A stretch of 64,000 bases of DNA from Amphiura filiformis (taxonomy: Eukaryota > Echinodermata > Ophiuroidea > Amphilepidida > Amphiuridae). Under the pieces are notes generated by a model. That model made no database searches. It saw nothing but the letters and a program-made list of their open reading frames with translations, and was not told the DNA's origin. Where the stretch lies: assembly GCF_039555335.1 (NCBI RefSeq), contig NC_092628.1, positions 99,095,893-99,159,892 of the forward strand, in the 5' to 3' direction. The position numbers were made by a program, and so were the translations under genes. Below are positions 1 to 24,789 of the stretch, one piece after another (position 1 is the stretch's first letter; every line of letters begins with the position of its first letter).

Positions 1-2232
1 TTTAAGCTAACGATTAAAGGTTTCTTTACATACCAAAATATATTTGATCACCTTTTCAGAAATAGGAGAAAAAGAGGGCTAATGAGGGTTCTGGTTTTTT
101 TTTTGGGGGGACACCCTGTACCATTATAGATCTTTCAACTTCAGAATGTTAATATGTGAAAATATGACTCACCTAAATTGTCATGCAGCCTGATGCGGAG
201 GCATAAGTTTTCCAAACTGCTTCAAATATTGATCGATATGCATGAAATATAGGTCACTAGGTTACAAAAAAGTAAGGGGGAAATAAAGGCCCTGGCATTT
301 GAAACGAGCAAGGGTCTTGTCACCCAGGATTCAAGAAGGGGGATTTTGTTTGTTTGCTTTATTTCTTCTTTAACCTGGGACACTCAATCAGTTGAAAACA
401 CAATTAATCATCTGTTCTTCCTTGAGGCCCAGGGGAAACTAGACTCAGCCAACTATGAGCAATCACCCTGTCCATCCCAGAGAGATGGAGAGTATTCTGC
501 AAGATGGTTCTGAACCAGTAAACCATAATAAATGGCGACAACCTCAGAGAGGAACAATGTGGATTCCGAAGCTCCAGAGACTCTACTGATATGATATGTT
601 GTTTGTCATATGGACGATTATAGAATTAGCAAGGGAAATATGAATGCCAATTCACTGGAACTTTCTTTCTACTGACTTCCCAGCACATGTGTCAAGATGA
701 GATGGTGAAGATTTTTTTTTCACTTATATTATAAAAAATATCAGCCTGAAATAAAACATCCCATTTTGTTGTTGTGATTTAATTTTGGGCAATTGATATG
801 GTTTGGGTATAATTGTTAAATTGCCCCCACATAGTAGAACAACTCCCATTCCATTCCAACCCACATAGTAGAACAACTCCCATTCCATTCAAAGTCTATA
901 CCAGAATGACTTTGATGTCTTGATGTCCACCAACAAGACAGAAAGGCCATGTGTTGCACTATTCAGGAATGTCTATATATAGGTGGTCAAAAGGTCCAGT
1001 CGTTAGGCACACCGGAATTGAGAAGAATGACTGAAAAGAGGGCGAGGGCGAGGGGACACAGGCTCAGGATCAGGCAAGTGGAAGTATAAGAGATGCACAT
1101 GCTCCCTCTTTTAAATAATATTAAAATATTATTTAATTGCGTTGCTTGGAACAAGAAAGTAGCAAATGCTTACATTTGTCTGTGGTCATGGTGGACATTG
1201 GTGGCAGGCCTCTAAATGATACCAATTAGGTTGCTCTTCCGCAAATCAACATGATCAAATGTATTCATTGCATGGCAGGAGGGGCAGAGGCCAGAGTGAC
1301 GGAAACTTCAAATCCCTACAACATTTTATAAGCTAAGGGTAATTTTTACTACAAAAACCAGCAAAATGTTTTGAAATTTCTTTCAAGTACCATGGTTTTG
1401 GACTATTTTACCCCCACTTGAAAATTACATGTGCATGCTATACTTTTTTTTAAAGTTTATATTTAGTATGATTTTAGGATTAGGTCAATTGTTTAGGCAT
1501 CAGTGTTAGGGTTAGGATTATGTTTAGGATTAGGGCCGTTGTTAGGGTTAGTATTTTGGCGATATTATTAAAAAAGGACAGTCACAACTAAAAAGGCGTT
1601 CATTGGTACTGAGATACTGGCTATTATAATGAGGTTTAGTTGTAAAATTTCACCAGTAATTTAACATAACTAGTCATGAGATATTAGGCCGTTTTTAGAT
1701 TAGGCTTACATAATACATGATAGATTTGTCCTGAGATGACATACGCTACACATTTCAATTTTTGCTGCATTATAAACCTATACTGCACATACTAGTATGA
1801 GATAATTTTACATAGGCTAACCATGTCTCCATCAGCAATTTTGATGTCAATGTGGATATTTGTCCAGTTGAGCATGTGCTCACACAATGTTAAAGTTGGT
1901 TGGAATTCCAAATCTTACATACCATTTCATGCACATTTGTATGAAGATGGTTGGTTAGGTAGTTTTGATTGAGAAAGTCATAAAATATATTAAAATTACG
2001 TATGGTTTTTGAACACACTGTATCCACAGATCCTGATTTCCAGGATATGTGCTGTATCTCAGCAAGGCAACATAACTCATTATTGAAGTTTGATTTTTTT
2101 TAAAGCCTACAATGTTCTTAGCACATAATTAGTTTTAACACAAGAAGTTTTGATGGGGGTAAATAAGAGAAGAACAAAATTGTGTACTTTTTGGACCAAA
2201 ATTTAACTTATCCACCCTATTATGATATTTGC
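1..2232. other. Non-coding flank downstream of ADPRH
   Basis: No open frame here resembles a protein. A degenerate TTAGGG-like run (TTAGGGTTAGGATTA type) lies at about 1478-1552. A 24-bp direct repeat (CCACATAGTAGAACAACTCC...) occurs at about 827-882. The rest is AT-rich sequence in which I see nothing specific. Confidence 0.5.
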
Positions 2233-2880
2233 AAGAATAGTTTCTTTATTCTAGAGAATCCCCTATTCTGAATGTCCACTCCTAAAAAGAAACAAGGGGT
2301 CTTTTTCTTGTGAATTCTTATGTCTTCTTTAGGGTTTTAAGAATAATAACTGGGGTAATTCCACTCCTAAAAAGGGGACATTTTTCTTGGGAATTCCCAT
2401 GTCTTCTTTAGGGTTTTGAAAATAATAAAACAATGGCCGATTTGGTGGACTTTCCACTCCTAAAAAGGTGTCTTTTCTTGGGAATTCCCATGTCTTCTTT
2501 AGGGTTTCCAGAATAATGACAACCCCTTTTGGAGGAAAATGTGCACTCCTAAAAAAGGTAAAATGGGACTAAAGAAGACATGTAAATTTGTACCATAATG
2601 TTTTGGGAATTCCCATACCAAAATTATATCCGAAATAATGGGAATTCCCATTTTGAAAAAAAAATGCTTAACAAAATGGGAATTCCCAGTGTCCCTAAAG
2701 AAGACATGCAAATTTTTGCCAAAATTTTTGGGAATTCCCAAGCCTAAAAAGGCGTCTTTTTCTTGGGAATTCCCATGTCTTCTTTAGGGTTGTGAGAATA
2801 ATGGCCATTTTTTTTGGGAATTCCCAGAGCAAAAAATGGTGAAAATTTTTGGGAATCCCATGTCTTCTTTAGGGGGTGTG
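2233..2880. repeat. GGGAATTCCC / TCTTCTTTAGGG repeat cluster
   Basis: About a dozen copies of GGGAATTCCC or near variants are interspersed with CACTCCTAAAAAGG and CATGTCTTCTTTAGGG over 650 bp (for example 2393, 2479, 2607, 2640, 2677, 2730, 2764, 2815). Several lie in both orientations because the decamer is palindromic. It is a decayed tandem or interspersed minisatellite lying just downstream of the ADPRH stop codon, so it could be transcribed as part of that gene's 3' UTR. Confidence 0.7.
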
Positions 2881-3022
2881 CCTTTAATTTCTGGAATAGC
2901 CCAATGCAACTGAGCACATACTTGAAATTAAAGTTAACCTGGCACATTGTAAAATAATCTAGTACTCTATTTTGCCCTCCATGGGCAAAATGCATACATT
3001 GCAGAGTACAGACTGTTACCGT

Positions 3023-14782
<11,760 letters not shown>

Positions 14783-14863
14783 CACTCTGAGTAGTTGATG
14801 TACAAGTCTCACTCTGAGTAGTTGATGTACAAGTCTCACTCTGAGTAGTTGATGTACAAGTAC
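14783..14863 (-). repeat. Three tandem copies of a 27-bp unit abutting the ADPRH start codon
   Basis: In transcript sense each unit reads CTTGTACATCAACTACTCAG plus AGTGAGA, repeated three times, with the last copy running straight into the ADPRH ATG. A 3' splice site-like TATTGCAG precedes the array (minus strand, about 14864-14871), so the repeat is probably 5' UTR at the start of this exon. Confidence 0.85.
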
Positions 14864-15249
14864 CTGCAATATATCATGATGTGATGAGTGAATAAAACAA
14901 AGTTAAGCTTGTTTTGAGCCTAACATTTTACAGATCATGATCATTGGCTATCTCTTTATAATACTATGTTTGGTAAACTAAAATAGCAGACCTTTAAAAA
15001 TACATGTCAGGCCTACCATATTGAATTAAATTACTGATATGATGCTTAAATTTGAACCATTCATCCACAAATCGTCGAAACATATTTAGATTTCAGCTGC
15101 TGATCATGGAAAATAAGTTTTTCAAGATACTTGAACTGTCAATATCACACCATAAAATTAATTTGACAAATGAGGTATGAGAAAATTGTAATTCATTCCA
15201 ATGCCTACAATGCATGTACTACATGTACGCTCGCCGATCGTATTATATC

Positions 15250-17440
15250 AGTATCAGTATGAGTATCGGTTGTGTCGGCAGGACAGGGTCCCTCTCTGCA
15301 TTTCACCAACTTCCGCACATAACTAAAACTCGTGAAAACAAGATGTAAATTTCTGAAGACGAAAATTTCTGAAGGGGTGCTAAACTAGTGATGAAGGCGC
15401 TGCTTGAAGACTTCCACTGTTGGTGAATTATATGTGGGCGACTTAAAAAAAATGACTCCAAAGTGGTACATTTTGTCCGAAAATTCAAATTCGCTATCCA
15501 AGTGATTTTTGTGTGTTACTTTGAAGTTAGTATGTTAAAGTTTGTGAAACAATTGAGGGGACAGTCTGAAAGCATCTTTTTTTTTATGGTACATGTACCA
15601 CAGAATATACCCACTTTTAAAGAAAAGTCACATGAAACTTTGTTTGTTTTTTACGTATCTAAAATAATGGTTATCAACACTACTGTAACATTCAGAGGTA
15701 ATCTGTGACATGGTTAAATGGTTAAAGACAAACAAGCCCTTTAAAGTATATCTTTGCCATCAAAAACTGAAAAAATATCATTTTTCACATTAAAAACACT
15801 GATTTTTACTCACTTGAGGGGCAGAAGTTTTCATTCTCAAAAAAATTAACTGTAGTTAAACTGTTTAACATACTTACATTATAAACAATACCTGTCAGAA
15901 ACTATTCCAAAAGTTTCAAGTTCATAGCATAATGCATGACAAGGCACTGCAGGATCCAAAATGTATTTGTACCATATTTGTACATTGGTGTTACACTCCT
16001 GATGTGCCAACTTTGATAGGAAATTGCTATTCTGTGGATCTCAGAATCCTTGTCTTGTTTAGAAATCAAGTATTTAGATTGTCCAACATATATGAAACAT
16101 AGAAAAGCTCATTCTACAACAATTATTATGGGTGTCTTTGAAATGTTTTGTCCCTTCTGCAAGAATTTATCTCAAGTTTTTAATATTTTAATGACAATTC
16201 AAAACAAACAGTAATTAACACCATGTAAACTTGCCTTTAGAATGTCAACATAGTCTTGTTTTAACCATTCTGAAAATGTAGAGCTAATGCTTCAAGATAG
16301 TTCAACACCAAGACACATAATGTATATACTTTGTTCACTTTGTGTTACCCTCCTGACACACCAAGAGTGGTAAATACTAGCAACTCTTGATGATCACAAA
16401 CATTTGACATTGTTTAAAAAAATAACTGTTAGGGATGTTAAAGTAATGCTGACAATCATAAATATATTAATTATACATAAATTAGTTATAAAAAGTACAA
16501 ATATGTGGCTAAACATAGTGCCTGTTATGGTACTTAAGGCAAGGTGAAGCCCTGTTTTTGAACAGAACATATTAACATTGCCATGATTTTTATTTTTGTT
16601 GGTTATTTGTACTTAAGTTTATATGATTACATGATATATTATTGATAATATTGCCATAAATTTCACTTTATAATTGTGCATTGGTGTTGTTTTGTTGTCA
16701 GGAGTGTTTACTTTAAAATGGTGTTACACTCCTGACAACCAACTTAATGCACAATGAAGCAGACACATGTAACATAGCATGTCTGTTTCCATCATTATTA
16801 GTTTATTTGCACTAGATACAACAACAGAAAAATATGATTGCTCAATTTCATCAGCAATAACATTGTCAAAATCCAGGATAAAATTCAATGTTACATTCCT
16901 GACATTCTTAGGGTACACAGTTTGAACTCAAATTTATAATAAGAAAATGTAATTTACAAACATCAATTTAGCATTGAATGAAAGGTAACAGAACACCTAT
17001 TCAAAATATGGAAATTGGAATTTTCAGCTGTTGATTAATATTCTTTCTTGAGTGATTTTGTTGCTAAATTAGAATTTGACCCCCTTTTTTGAAAATGTTG
17101 ACTTCATTGGTAGATGACACATTTTTTTGTACTTACAAAAGATAAATTACACAGATATTTGGTAAAATCATAATATAAGGGTACATGTTACTGGAACAAA
17201 TATCAGGAATCAAATTTAATAGGTCTTACTTTTGCTATAGCTTACAGAAATTTCATGTTGAATTTCAATGTCCACAAAAAAACGTTACCCTCCTGACCAT
17301 TTTTGGCATCAAAAATTCTCATATTTTTTTTCCTGAAGCAGCCATAGAAAAAATTTTCTGGTATTGAAAGGTGGGCATCATAACTCATATATATTACCTG
17401 CTCTAAAAATCATTTCAATTTACAAATATAGGGTGGAAAC
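15250..17440. other. Intergenic region with a recurring GTTACxCTCCTGAC motif
   Basis: No gene is visible. GTTACACTCCTGA / GTTACCCTCCTGAC-type words recur at 15990, 16344, 16723, 16890 and 17284, and once inverted near 16697. The frames in between are low in complexity and do not resemble proteins. Confidence 0.45.
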
Positions 17441-17604
17441 TGAAAGGAGTCATTTTTTTTATTATATCGTAACTGCACGGAGCATCGTGCTCGACGTGTG
17501 TACGTCCAAGCCACGGTACATGTTACTCGATCGTTGAACTCTGAATAAAACCGGGTCGACCCGGTTTTAATACAAAAAGTTAAATTTTACTATTTATTAT
17601 ATTA

Positions 17605-17940
17605 AAAGGGCATTTCGTGATCCACAGCCTCATCCCCCCACTTTTCTCAAAAAAAGTTGAGATATAATTTATGTCACATGGGAACCTCAGACTACATAAT
17701 GTCAATTTACATATTCTTGCAGATTAATTCGTTTAGTAAAGATATCGTGAAATTTTAATTTCGTTCTGGTATACCAGAACGAAATTACAACACATTGTCT
17801 ATGGAGCAGTGTAATACACATAATCATGCATAACTCACAAACGAAAAATCGGAATCAACTGAAATTTTGGGAATAAGCCTTTTTTGTGGATATCTACTGA
17901 AAAATGTCATAAAAAGAGGGTGCTAGGATCTTTTACGTGG
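17605..17940. mobile_element. MITE, TTTCGTGATCC-ended family, copy 1
   Basis: The left end AAAGGGCATTTCGTGATCCACAG continues into GCCTCATCCCCCCAC and AAAAAAAGTTGAGAT. These are found in reverse complement at 38070-38148. A small inner palindrome TTTCGTTCTGGTATACCAGAACGAAA is present. The right end (GGTGCTAGGATC..., about 17910-17935) is degenerate. Confidence 0.65.
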
Positions 17941-18839
17941 TAATTTTAGTATACCACTGAGCAAAATTATGCAAAAAGTAGAAATCCGAGTAAAATTGAG
18001 GGCGTCGCTGTGTAGCCCGACACATCATGGCCCTACGTTGCTCCTTCCTCACAGTAAGGCGGAGAAGGCCAGTGGAAATCGTAGTGACGGAGGTGTGAGT
18101 ACCTTAGCACTAGAACTCTGGCCATAGTATCCGTTTTTACTTCTACTAGGGCCAGAGGCACTTACATTGAAAAATTTGTTGGAGATGCTTGAACGATCCA
18201 GTACAAAAAATGACAGCATTTCAATGCTTGATCGAGGTCACTAATTAACATGATAAAACCCACTTGAGAACACACAATCGCCGGTCATTTCTAAAGATGC
18301 ATTTATACTCAATCGCTTTTGGAGAAACCTGAATAATCGCACGCATGGTCAGTGTACTAAATCGCCGTCGTATTTGCCTGCTGAGCATGCGCATGATTCG
18401 CTGTTTTTCAAAAGCGACACATAGGCCTATATTGACACCCTCTGTCGGTCAACACTCTCTAAAATTGCACACATAACTTGTGTAGTTAGCGACAATGATT
18501 CAGTCTGGGTATAAACATAGCTTTACACAATGACTATTAAAATTTACATAGGCACAAAAGACCGTGTTCATGTACCGTTACTCAGCCAAACATGGCAGAG
18601 TAGGTCCCGGATCTTCTGTACATGTTCCTATCTCCTCAACGTTATACCTTTCCAACAAGGAAAGAGATACGAAAAGCGAACGTCTGGAGTACCTCGGGCT
18701 AGTCGCTGTGAAGCAAATCACACATTTATCTAGTCCGAATAATCAGACCCAGAACAAAATATTAATTTCTGACATGATCATGTACTGGGTCTGAACTGTT
18801 TCCATATGAAATCTTGATGGCAAATTGGACAATAGAAGC

Positions 18840-19005
18840 ACATGGTTCTACGTGACAGCTTTTTAATCCCTATTCAGGTTACGTGAATCACGCTATTGTG
18901 GACCATCCTTCTGATACTTGAGTGTTTGGACAAGCGGAACGGTTTTTTGTCTACCTCTCTGTTTGTAAACAAACCAGGAGGTCGAAATCGTCCTCCTCGC
19001 CGAAT
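18840..19005. repeat. Interspersed repeat, copy 1 of a pair
   Basis: Sequence from CAGCTTTTTAATCCCTATTC to TACCTCTCTGTTTGTAAACA recurs in the opposite orientation at 38250-38400 with moderate divergence, including ATACTTGAGTGTTTGGACAA. No frame or terminal repeats can be assigned. Confidence 0.65.
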
Positions 19006-19293
19006 ACGAAAGTCAGCGTAATAGTACGGCACTGACATTTATCATGTTATGGCTTTAAGCTTACCTTACTATAACAATATTTTATATTTGGCACCGACAA
19101 AAATCGAGAGAAGCTCATAAGTCTATGATCTCATCTTCTCTGAAACAGCATATCAGAAGAAAACCAACCTCTTCTGTGTTTGTGGTAGATACTAGTAACA
19201 ACGGTTCCTGAGTCATAGATCTGATACGTAATGTCTATTTTTATTCTCACTTCATGTTTTACAAGTACTTCCGCATTGGGCAAAAATAATCAA

Positions 19294-20312
19294 GGGCGCA
19301 CACCGCTAAATAAAGTCCAATATAAAATATATACACGAAAGCAGAGAATTCTTAGTTTGTTTTTGTACCCCATGTAAAACCCCGTAAAACCATTTTTCAT
19401 ATTTTGATTGTAACAAAGTCTTTAAAATAATAAAGATTAAAATTTAATTACATTTTTTTAAAAAACAAGTTGAGACTAACTTTTGAGCTACGGGCATTTG
19501 AACAGCACCACCCTTTATAATATTTTCAGCTTGCATGAATGCCTTCCTTACCATATCTGTGTGCAAATTTAGTTTCGGGTGCCCAATTTTTTGACCAGAT
19601 CAAGATGTTCCAATTTGTGATATTCTGAACATTGATCAAAAAATATATAGTTTAATTTTATTAATTATGGCTAGTCATCTTCAATCGGCCAACAAGGGAC
19701 CGTACTATCAAGGGTAACACCAAATGTGGAAGGATTTAAGTGCAGCCTAAATGGCTATTCATTATTCAATCAACACAAAAGTGCAAAAAGTAGCACATTT
19801 TTCACTGGGTGCGAACTTGTTTGGGCGGCACTGTTACTTTCGAGCGACAAGCGATAAAAAAAAACTTTTTAAAGATGTTTACCACTTTTTTTTCTTCTTA
19901 GCAGCATACCACTAAATCTAGGTCAGTAGTGCAAACAAGTGTTTGGGAGCAAGATGATAGCCATGATTGTTTATTATAATTTAAAAAATTATCAAAATGG
20001 TGTATTTTGATCTGGTAAAATAGTTTGGCTCACCGGAACTAATCCGCGTATGATAAGGATTGAGGTATTCATGCAAGCTGAAATTAAGGGTGGCGCTGTT
20101 CGGGTCTACGTAGCTCAATTCTTCAAAAGTTAGCCGCAACTTGTTTTAAAAAAAACAATTTTAAATTAAATTTTAATCTTTAATATATAAGACATTGGTT
20201 CCACCAAAATATCAAAAATGGTTTTACACCTGAGTTTTACATGGGGTATTACTTTCATGTATATTTATGTGTACTAGTATTTCAATGGGACTTTATTTAG
20301 TGGTGTGCGCCC
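19294..20312. mobile_element. 1-kb foldback (palindromic) element
   Basis: The ends GGGCGCACACCGCTAAATAA and TTATTTAGTGGTGTGCGCCC are inverted copies, and homology in the arms continues for about 270 bp each side. Examples are AAAACCATTTTTCATATTTTG with CAAAATATCAAAAATGGTTTT, and CTTGCATGAATGCCTTCCTTA with its counterpart near 20065. The centre (about 19570-20040) is not obviously paired and does not encode a recognisable transposase. It lies in the ADPRH-CEP20 intergenic region. Confidence 0.8.
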
Positions 20313-20770
20313 AACAGGTAAATGTAGTCTCTCTTACATACTTTTCTTTAACGCATTTTACGTGAAAATATTGGTCTTGTATAAGAGGTATTTAATTTAC
20401 GACGAGCTGTTTGTACGGTTTGTACAAATTTTCAATTTTCAATTTTTTTTTGAAGAAAGACTACCGATTTTTATGAAAAGTAAGTCGAAATTGATATATG
20501 TATACAAGATATTATAACTTTTAAGCATTGTAATCAAAGTAAGTAACATTGCCCGGGCATAGTTGCCTTCACTTTTTATCTGTTCATAAATTTATATCTT
20601 TACTTTGTAAATCAAGTTTTTATTTTGATCATGTTTTTTTATGTAAGCTTACTGACATGACTGACTCACGCTCATCTGGACTGCTTCCAATTGTAGTAAC
20701 TACCAAATTTGAACGTTTGAGGACATGTTCTCAAGTTGTAGGAAGTGGCAAAGGAGGATGTCTCTATAGG

Positions 20771-20848
20771 GGTGTAAATTAACGGTTATTTGTCTAACCG
20801 TTTAAATTAACGGTGTAAATTAACGGCTATTTGTCTAACCGTTTAAGG
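20771..20848. repeat. Short tandem duplication
   Basis: GTGTAAATTAACGGTTATTT followed by GTCTAACCGTTTAA occurs twice in succession (period about 43 bp); each copy contains an inverted AACGGTTA/TAACCGTT pair. Confidence 0.7.
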
Positions 20849-20849
20849 G

Positions 20850-23800
20850 GAATAAGAGAGAAATAAAATAGTAATAGCCAATTTAATATACGGTCGTGTG
20901 TCATGAATTGGGGAATGGAAAGGGGGAGGCGTTACATTTTTTCATTTTATTCAAGGTGTTTTGTCCTAGATCTCAAGAATGGAGAGGGGTACTGAACTAG
21001 TTTTGGTCTCATTTTGTTGCTTATTTATCTGGCTCAAATTGTGGAAAGAAAGAACATCACACTTTATTTACTTCTTGAGATATTGTAGGTATGCTAGGTG
21101 AATTCAAATTTGCCATCAAACTGCATCATTTTATATATCAAATTAAAGCCCTTGAGTAAACAAAGCCAAAACTGAAAACCTTTTTTTCATAGCACTTTCC
21201 GTAGCAAAGTTACATCTTGTCAAAGATTGACTTTCATCAAAAAGATTCAGCTAGCAAAATTCCCCAAAACGGCATTTCGGGGTGTTTCTAGATCTTAGTC
21301 TCATTATGATGGCAGCTTTTTTAATGGAACTGCTATCAAAATCCCTCTAAAATTCCATGTGCGATTGTATTATCACCATAAAAAATCATATATTTGGGTC
21401 AAGTGAAGACATATTTATGTAGGTTTCCTTGACCAGCCTATTCTTTTAAATTTCTATGTAAAATATGTATTGAGTTCTAGGCGACTTTCGCTGACTAGCA
21501 AATGTGTTAACTATAAAGGTTTGCCTGGCATACCTAGATATTGCAGTTCAAACGATGTGAAGTCAGGGGTGGAGGATCCTACGGTTGAGGATCCCCGGTG
21601 GGGTCACTCCCTGGCAGGGGAGACGCATAGGACCGTTACCACAAGTACAAATTACCCCCTTTTGCAGTTGATTTCAAGGACAAATCATGAAATTGTGCCC
21701 CCTTTTTTACTCCAAACAAGGACAAAATGGTACTCTGAAACACACCTATTTTTTAGATCCAAGGACACATTTGCAATTTTGACCCTATTTCAACATTTCA
21801 AGGACGAGGCTTTTATGAATGTTTTTTCAGCAGGGCATCACAGAATTTAAGTAGTACACCTTGCATATAAATCGGAGATACATAGTGGTGGTTGTTGAAA
21901 TACAGATATTTCTGTGGCACCCTGTATAATTACAGTGCTAACTATTCCGAAATCAGTAACAGAACCAGCTACTGGTATGTAGAGCCTTCCCGTGGCTATA
22001 GCAACATTTCTGCGAATCTATGATAACGCTACGCACGAAATAGAACCAAGAACAATATTGATTACGAGATGAGTACGAAGTAGGAAACCAAATTTATTCC
22101 TGTGATGTATAAACTCACTATGATGCCATTGAACTTTGTAGGCAAATTTTTCACGCAAACTGGGTCGTGGCAAGGCTTTTATATATTAAATAATGTCTTT
22201 CCGGTATCGAGCAGCTGGTTTTTGCATGACACCGTGTAAAGCAATGGAAGTTCAGAAGTAAACACAGCCAATCACGACAGCGATTGCATCAAAAAATGTT
22301 GCTAAAATGACACTTTGTTTTAAATAATAAAGCCCGGATGAGATGTGAGGACCCAGCGCCAGGATGAGATCAAGAATATTTTGAGCGATTTGTGACTATT
22401 GTTACAGACACTAAAATGCTACCAAGTTCACTCAAACAAGCAAACACACTGTTTATTATACAAACAACTTATGATTATTTATTAATTAGTGCAGTATGGC
22501 TGTCAATCAAATTACAATATAGCATACAATAATTTAACTTAATTATTACCAAGATTTTCTTTACTATGGTTACTTATCTGAGCCTGGAGGTCTTGATTGG
22601 CTCACTTTCTGATGACTTTCCTTTGATGGTCTCAGTTCTTGATCCAAGATCCAGTAATGTCCAAGATCCTGTCTACCCAAGGGAAATCCTTTGAGTCGCA
22701 CTATCAAGCACTATTCGCTCTACTACCGCCTTTGGCATATTTTATTCTCTCCAACACACAAGAACCAAGAATCAAAGTTTGAAGACTTCACAATTTTTAA
22801 CTTTTGTACCACTACTGCCTTGCATACGTTTCACAGAATTCCCTCTTAGAACTTCATACTGCTGCAGCAGTGCTGCCCTAATCAATTACTCTCCAGGCCA
22901 TCTAATTTCCTATCCTTCTAGAATAATAATTAAAGAAACGGAGCTCAGACAAACTGGCATTATAATAAAGGAGAGAAAAAATCAGAACCGTTCGGATTCA
23001 AACCAGCGTGCACTAACGATTACATGTCGTATAGCTCACCACCACACGTAATCATTACTATTTATTGCATATTACAGCCTTTCTGAAAATAGCTCATTAC
23101 CTCAACACACCAATTAGAATCATTCACCTGTGTACATGATTACCGTACTGTAATATAGTGCCACCACTTAATGTTCTAGAAACTTCTGAGGCAATCATGA
23201 TCATTCTAGTGGTTTGCATTATGTAATGTATGATGTTTTCTAGCATTTTCCATTGAATTTCCAAGTACAAACCAATGGAGATAAATATCACAACAAGTGA
23301 AAATGTATGACTAATGACAAAATACATATAACTTTTAATGAATATTATGTAATATTTTGGAGGGTACATAACACTTGTAATCAAAGATTTTTCAGGAACC
23401 GTGCTATACAGACCGTCCGGGGGCACTTTACATTGCGTGATGGACACAATGCTCGTGTATGGACTCTTGAAACGCTCCCTAAACGAGTGTTACTCAGAGC
23501 GTGCAAAACATACCCTAAACAAGTATTTTGCCATTTTTTTAACACTAAGAACACGATGTGTTCTGATAGAAGCCAAACATAGCCTATTCACCCTTTTTTC
23601 TTTCAAGCCATTAAACTTTGGTACCCTAAGCAAGTATTTAATTTTAATTGCTTGGAAAAGTATACCCTTTTTCCTGATTTTTGGCGTTTTTGACACCCTA
23701 AACAGGTACAGCGCTGTACTTGCCCAATGCTGAAAAACAACCCTTTTTACTTGTACATGAGCATGGTATCCACCTTGAAATATAAGTGCCCCTCCCAGGA

Positions 23801-24775
23801 GACCATCACAATTCACCACAATAAATTTCAGATTTGAGTTAGCTCCTGGGTTAGCTCCACAAGACTCGTGTTTGGTGGTTTGATTTTGTGGTTCTGGAGG
23901 TTCTTTTTCATGGGGAGTTGGAGTGCCTGAGAGGTGAAGAAAACTGAATTTTGGTGCCTTGTAAAGTTGTAACAACCTTGATGAGGCATCATTCCACACA
24001 ACCACATCACACAAGGCATGCACAAATAAGGCAGGTTGTGAGAATATCTGACTGTAGGTATTGTTCAGATTTAGCAAAAAGGAATTCATTATTTGCAAAA
24101 TTGTGTTATTTGGAAAGAAAGTTTGATTTGTAATAATGTGGGCTTATCAGCATATTTATGACTTGGCATGACCCTCACTGAGCCTTATCGCCAGCTGAGA
24201 TTATGGCGAATCCTTCATCTGCCTGAGCAAGAGCCTGCTAGAAGGTATGCTCTCTACATACATGTACCACCTCATCTCAAAAGCAGACCTATACACTCCA
24301 TTGCACATCCTATTTAACCTAAATCCAACCTGTGCTAGGGTACAACTACAAGTACAATGAAGGTTGGATTCAAGCAAAGCAGAGATCTGCACTTGCCAAA
24401 GATCACAGTGCTTGGAGAAATCTTGTGGGCGCTTGCTCTGCAGCCGAAAGATGATGACAATGATGATCACAAAACCAACTTATTTTAAAGCACATGATCA
24501 AGTTTCAAATTCTCTGCATGTAACTCACAATGCAGTGGTACATGTAACTGCCATACCACTGCTACTGCTAGTATACTACCACCAAAACTGAACTGAAAAC
24601 ATACACAAAATTTTAGCTCTCTTGAGTGAAAACATTTTTTACAGGATCTTGTTTTAAAAGGGTATTGGTCTTGAAGAGCTGAAATGCCAGAGAGATGGGA
24701 TTGGTATTATTTCATATATGTGTTCGGTGTGTTACCTTACTGATTTGTTTATTTTACATTGATTTTATATTTACA
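20850..24775. other. Intergenic region upstream of CEP20
   Basis: No conserved gene is seen. About 21470-21850 and 23490-23760 contain open frames built from repeated non-coding words (CCAAGGACA; ACCCTAAACAAGTATTT). A B-box-like GGTTTGAATCC on the minus strand near 22995 hints at a SINE fragment. Confidence 0.4.
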
Positions 24776-24789
24776 GAGTGGAAGAGAAC

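Noticed and set aside
21470-21850. 126-codon open frame
   Set aside because: It has a non-ATG start and is built from repeated CCAAGGACA-type repeat DNA, with no homology I recognise.
23490-24098. 202-codon open frame on the minus strand
   Set aside because: It is composed of repeated words (LFRV.K, KYLLRV) from the ACCCTAAACAAGTATTT-type non-coding repeat and does not resemble any protein family. No splice or start context supports it.
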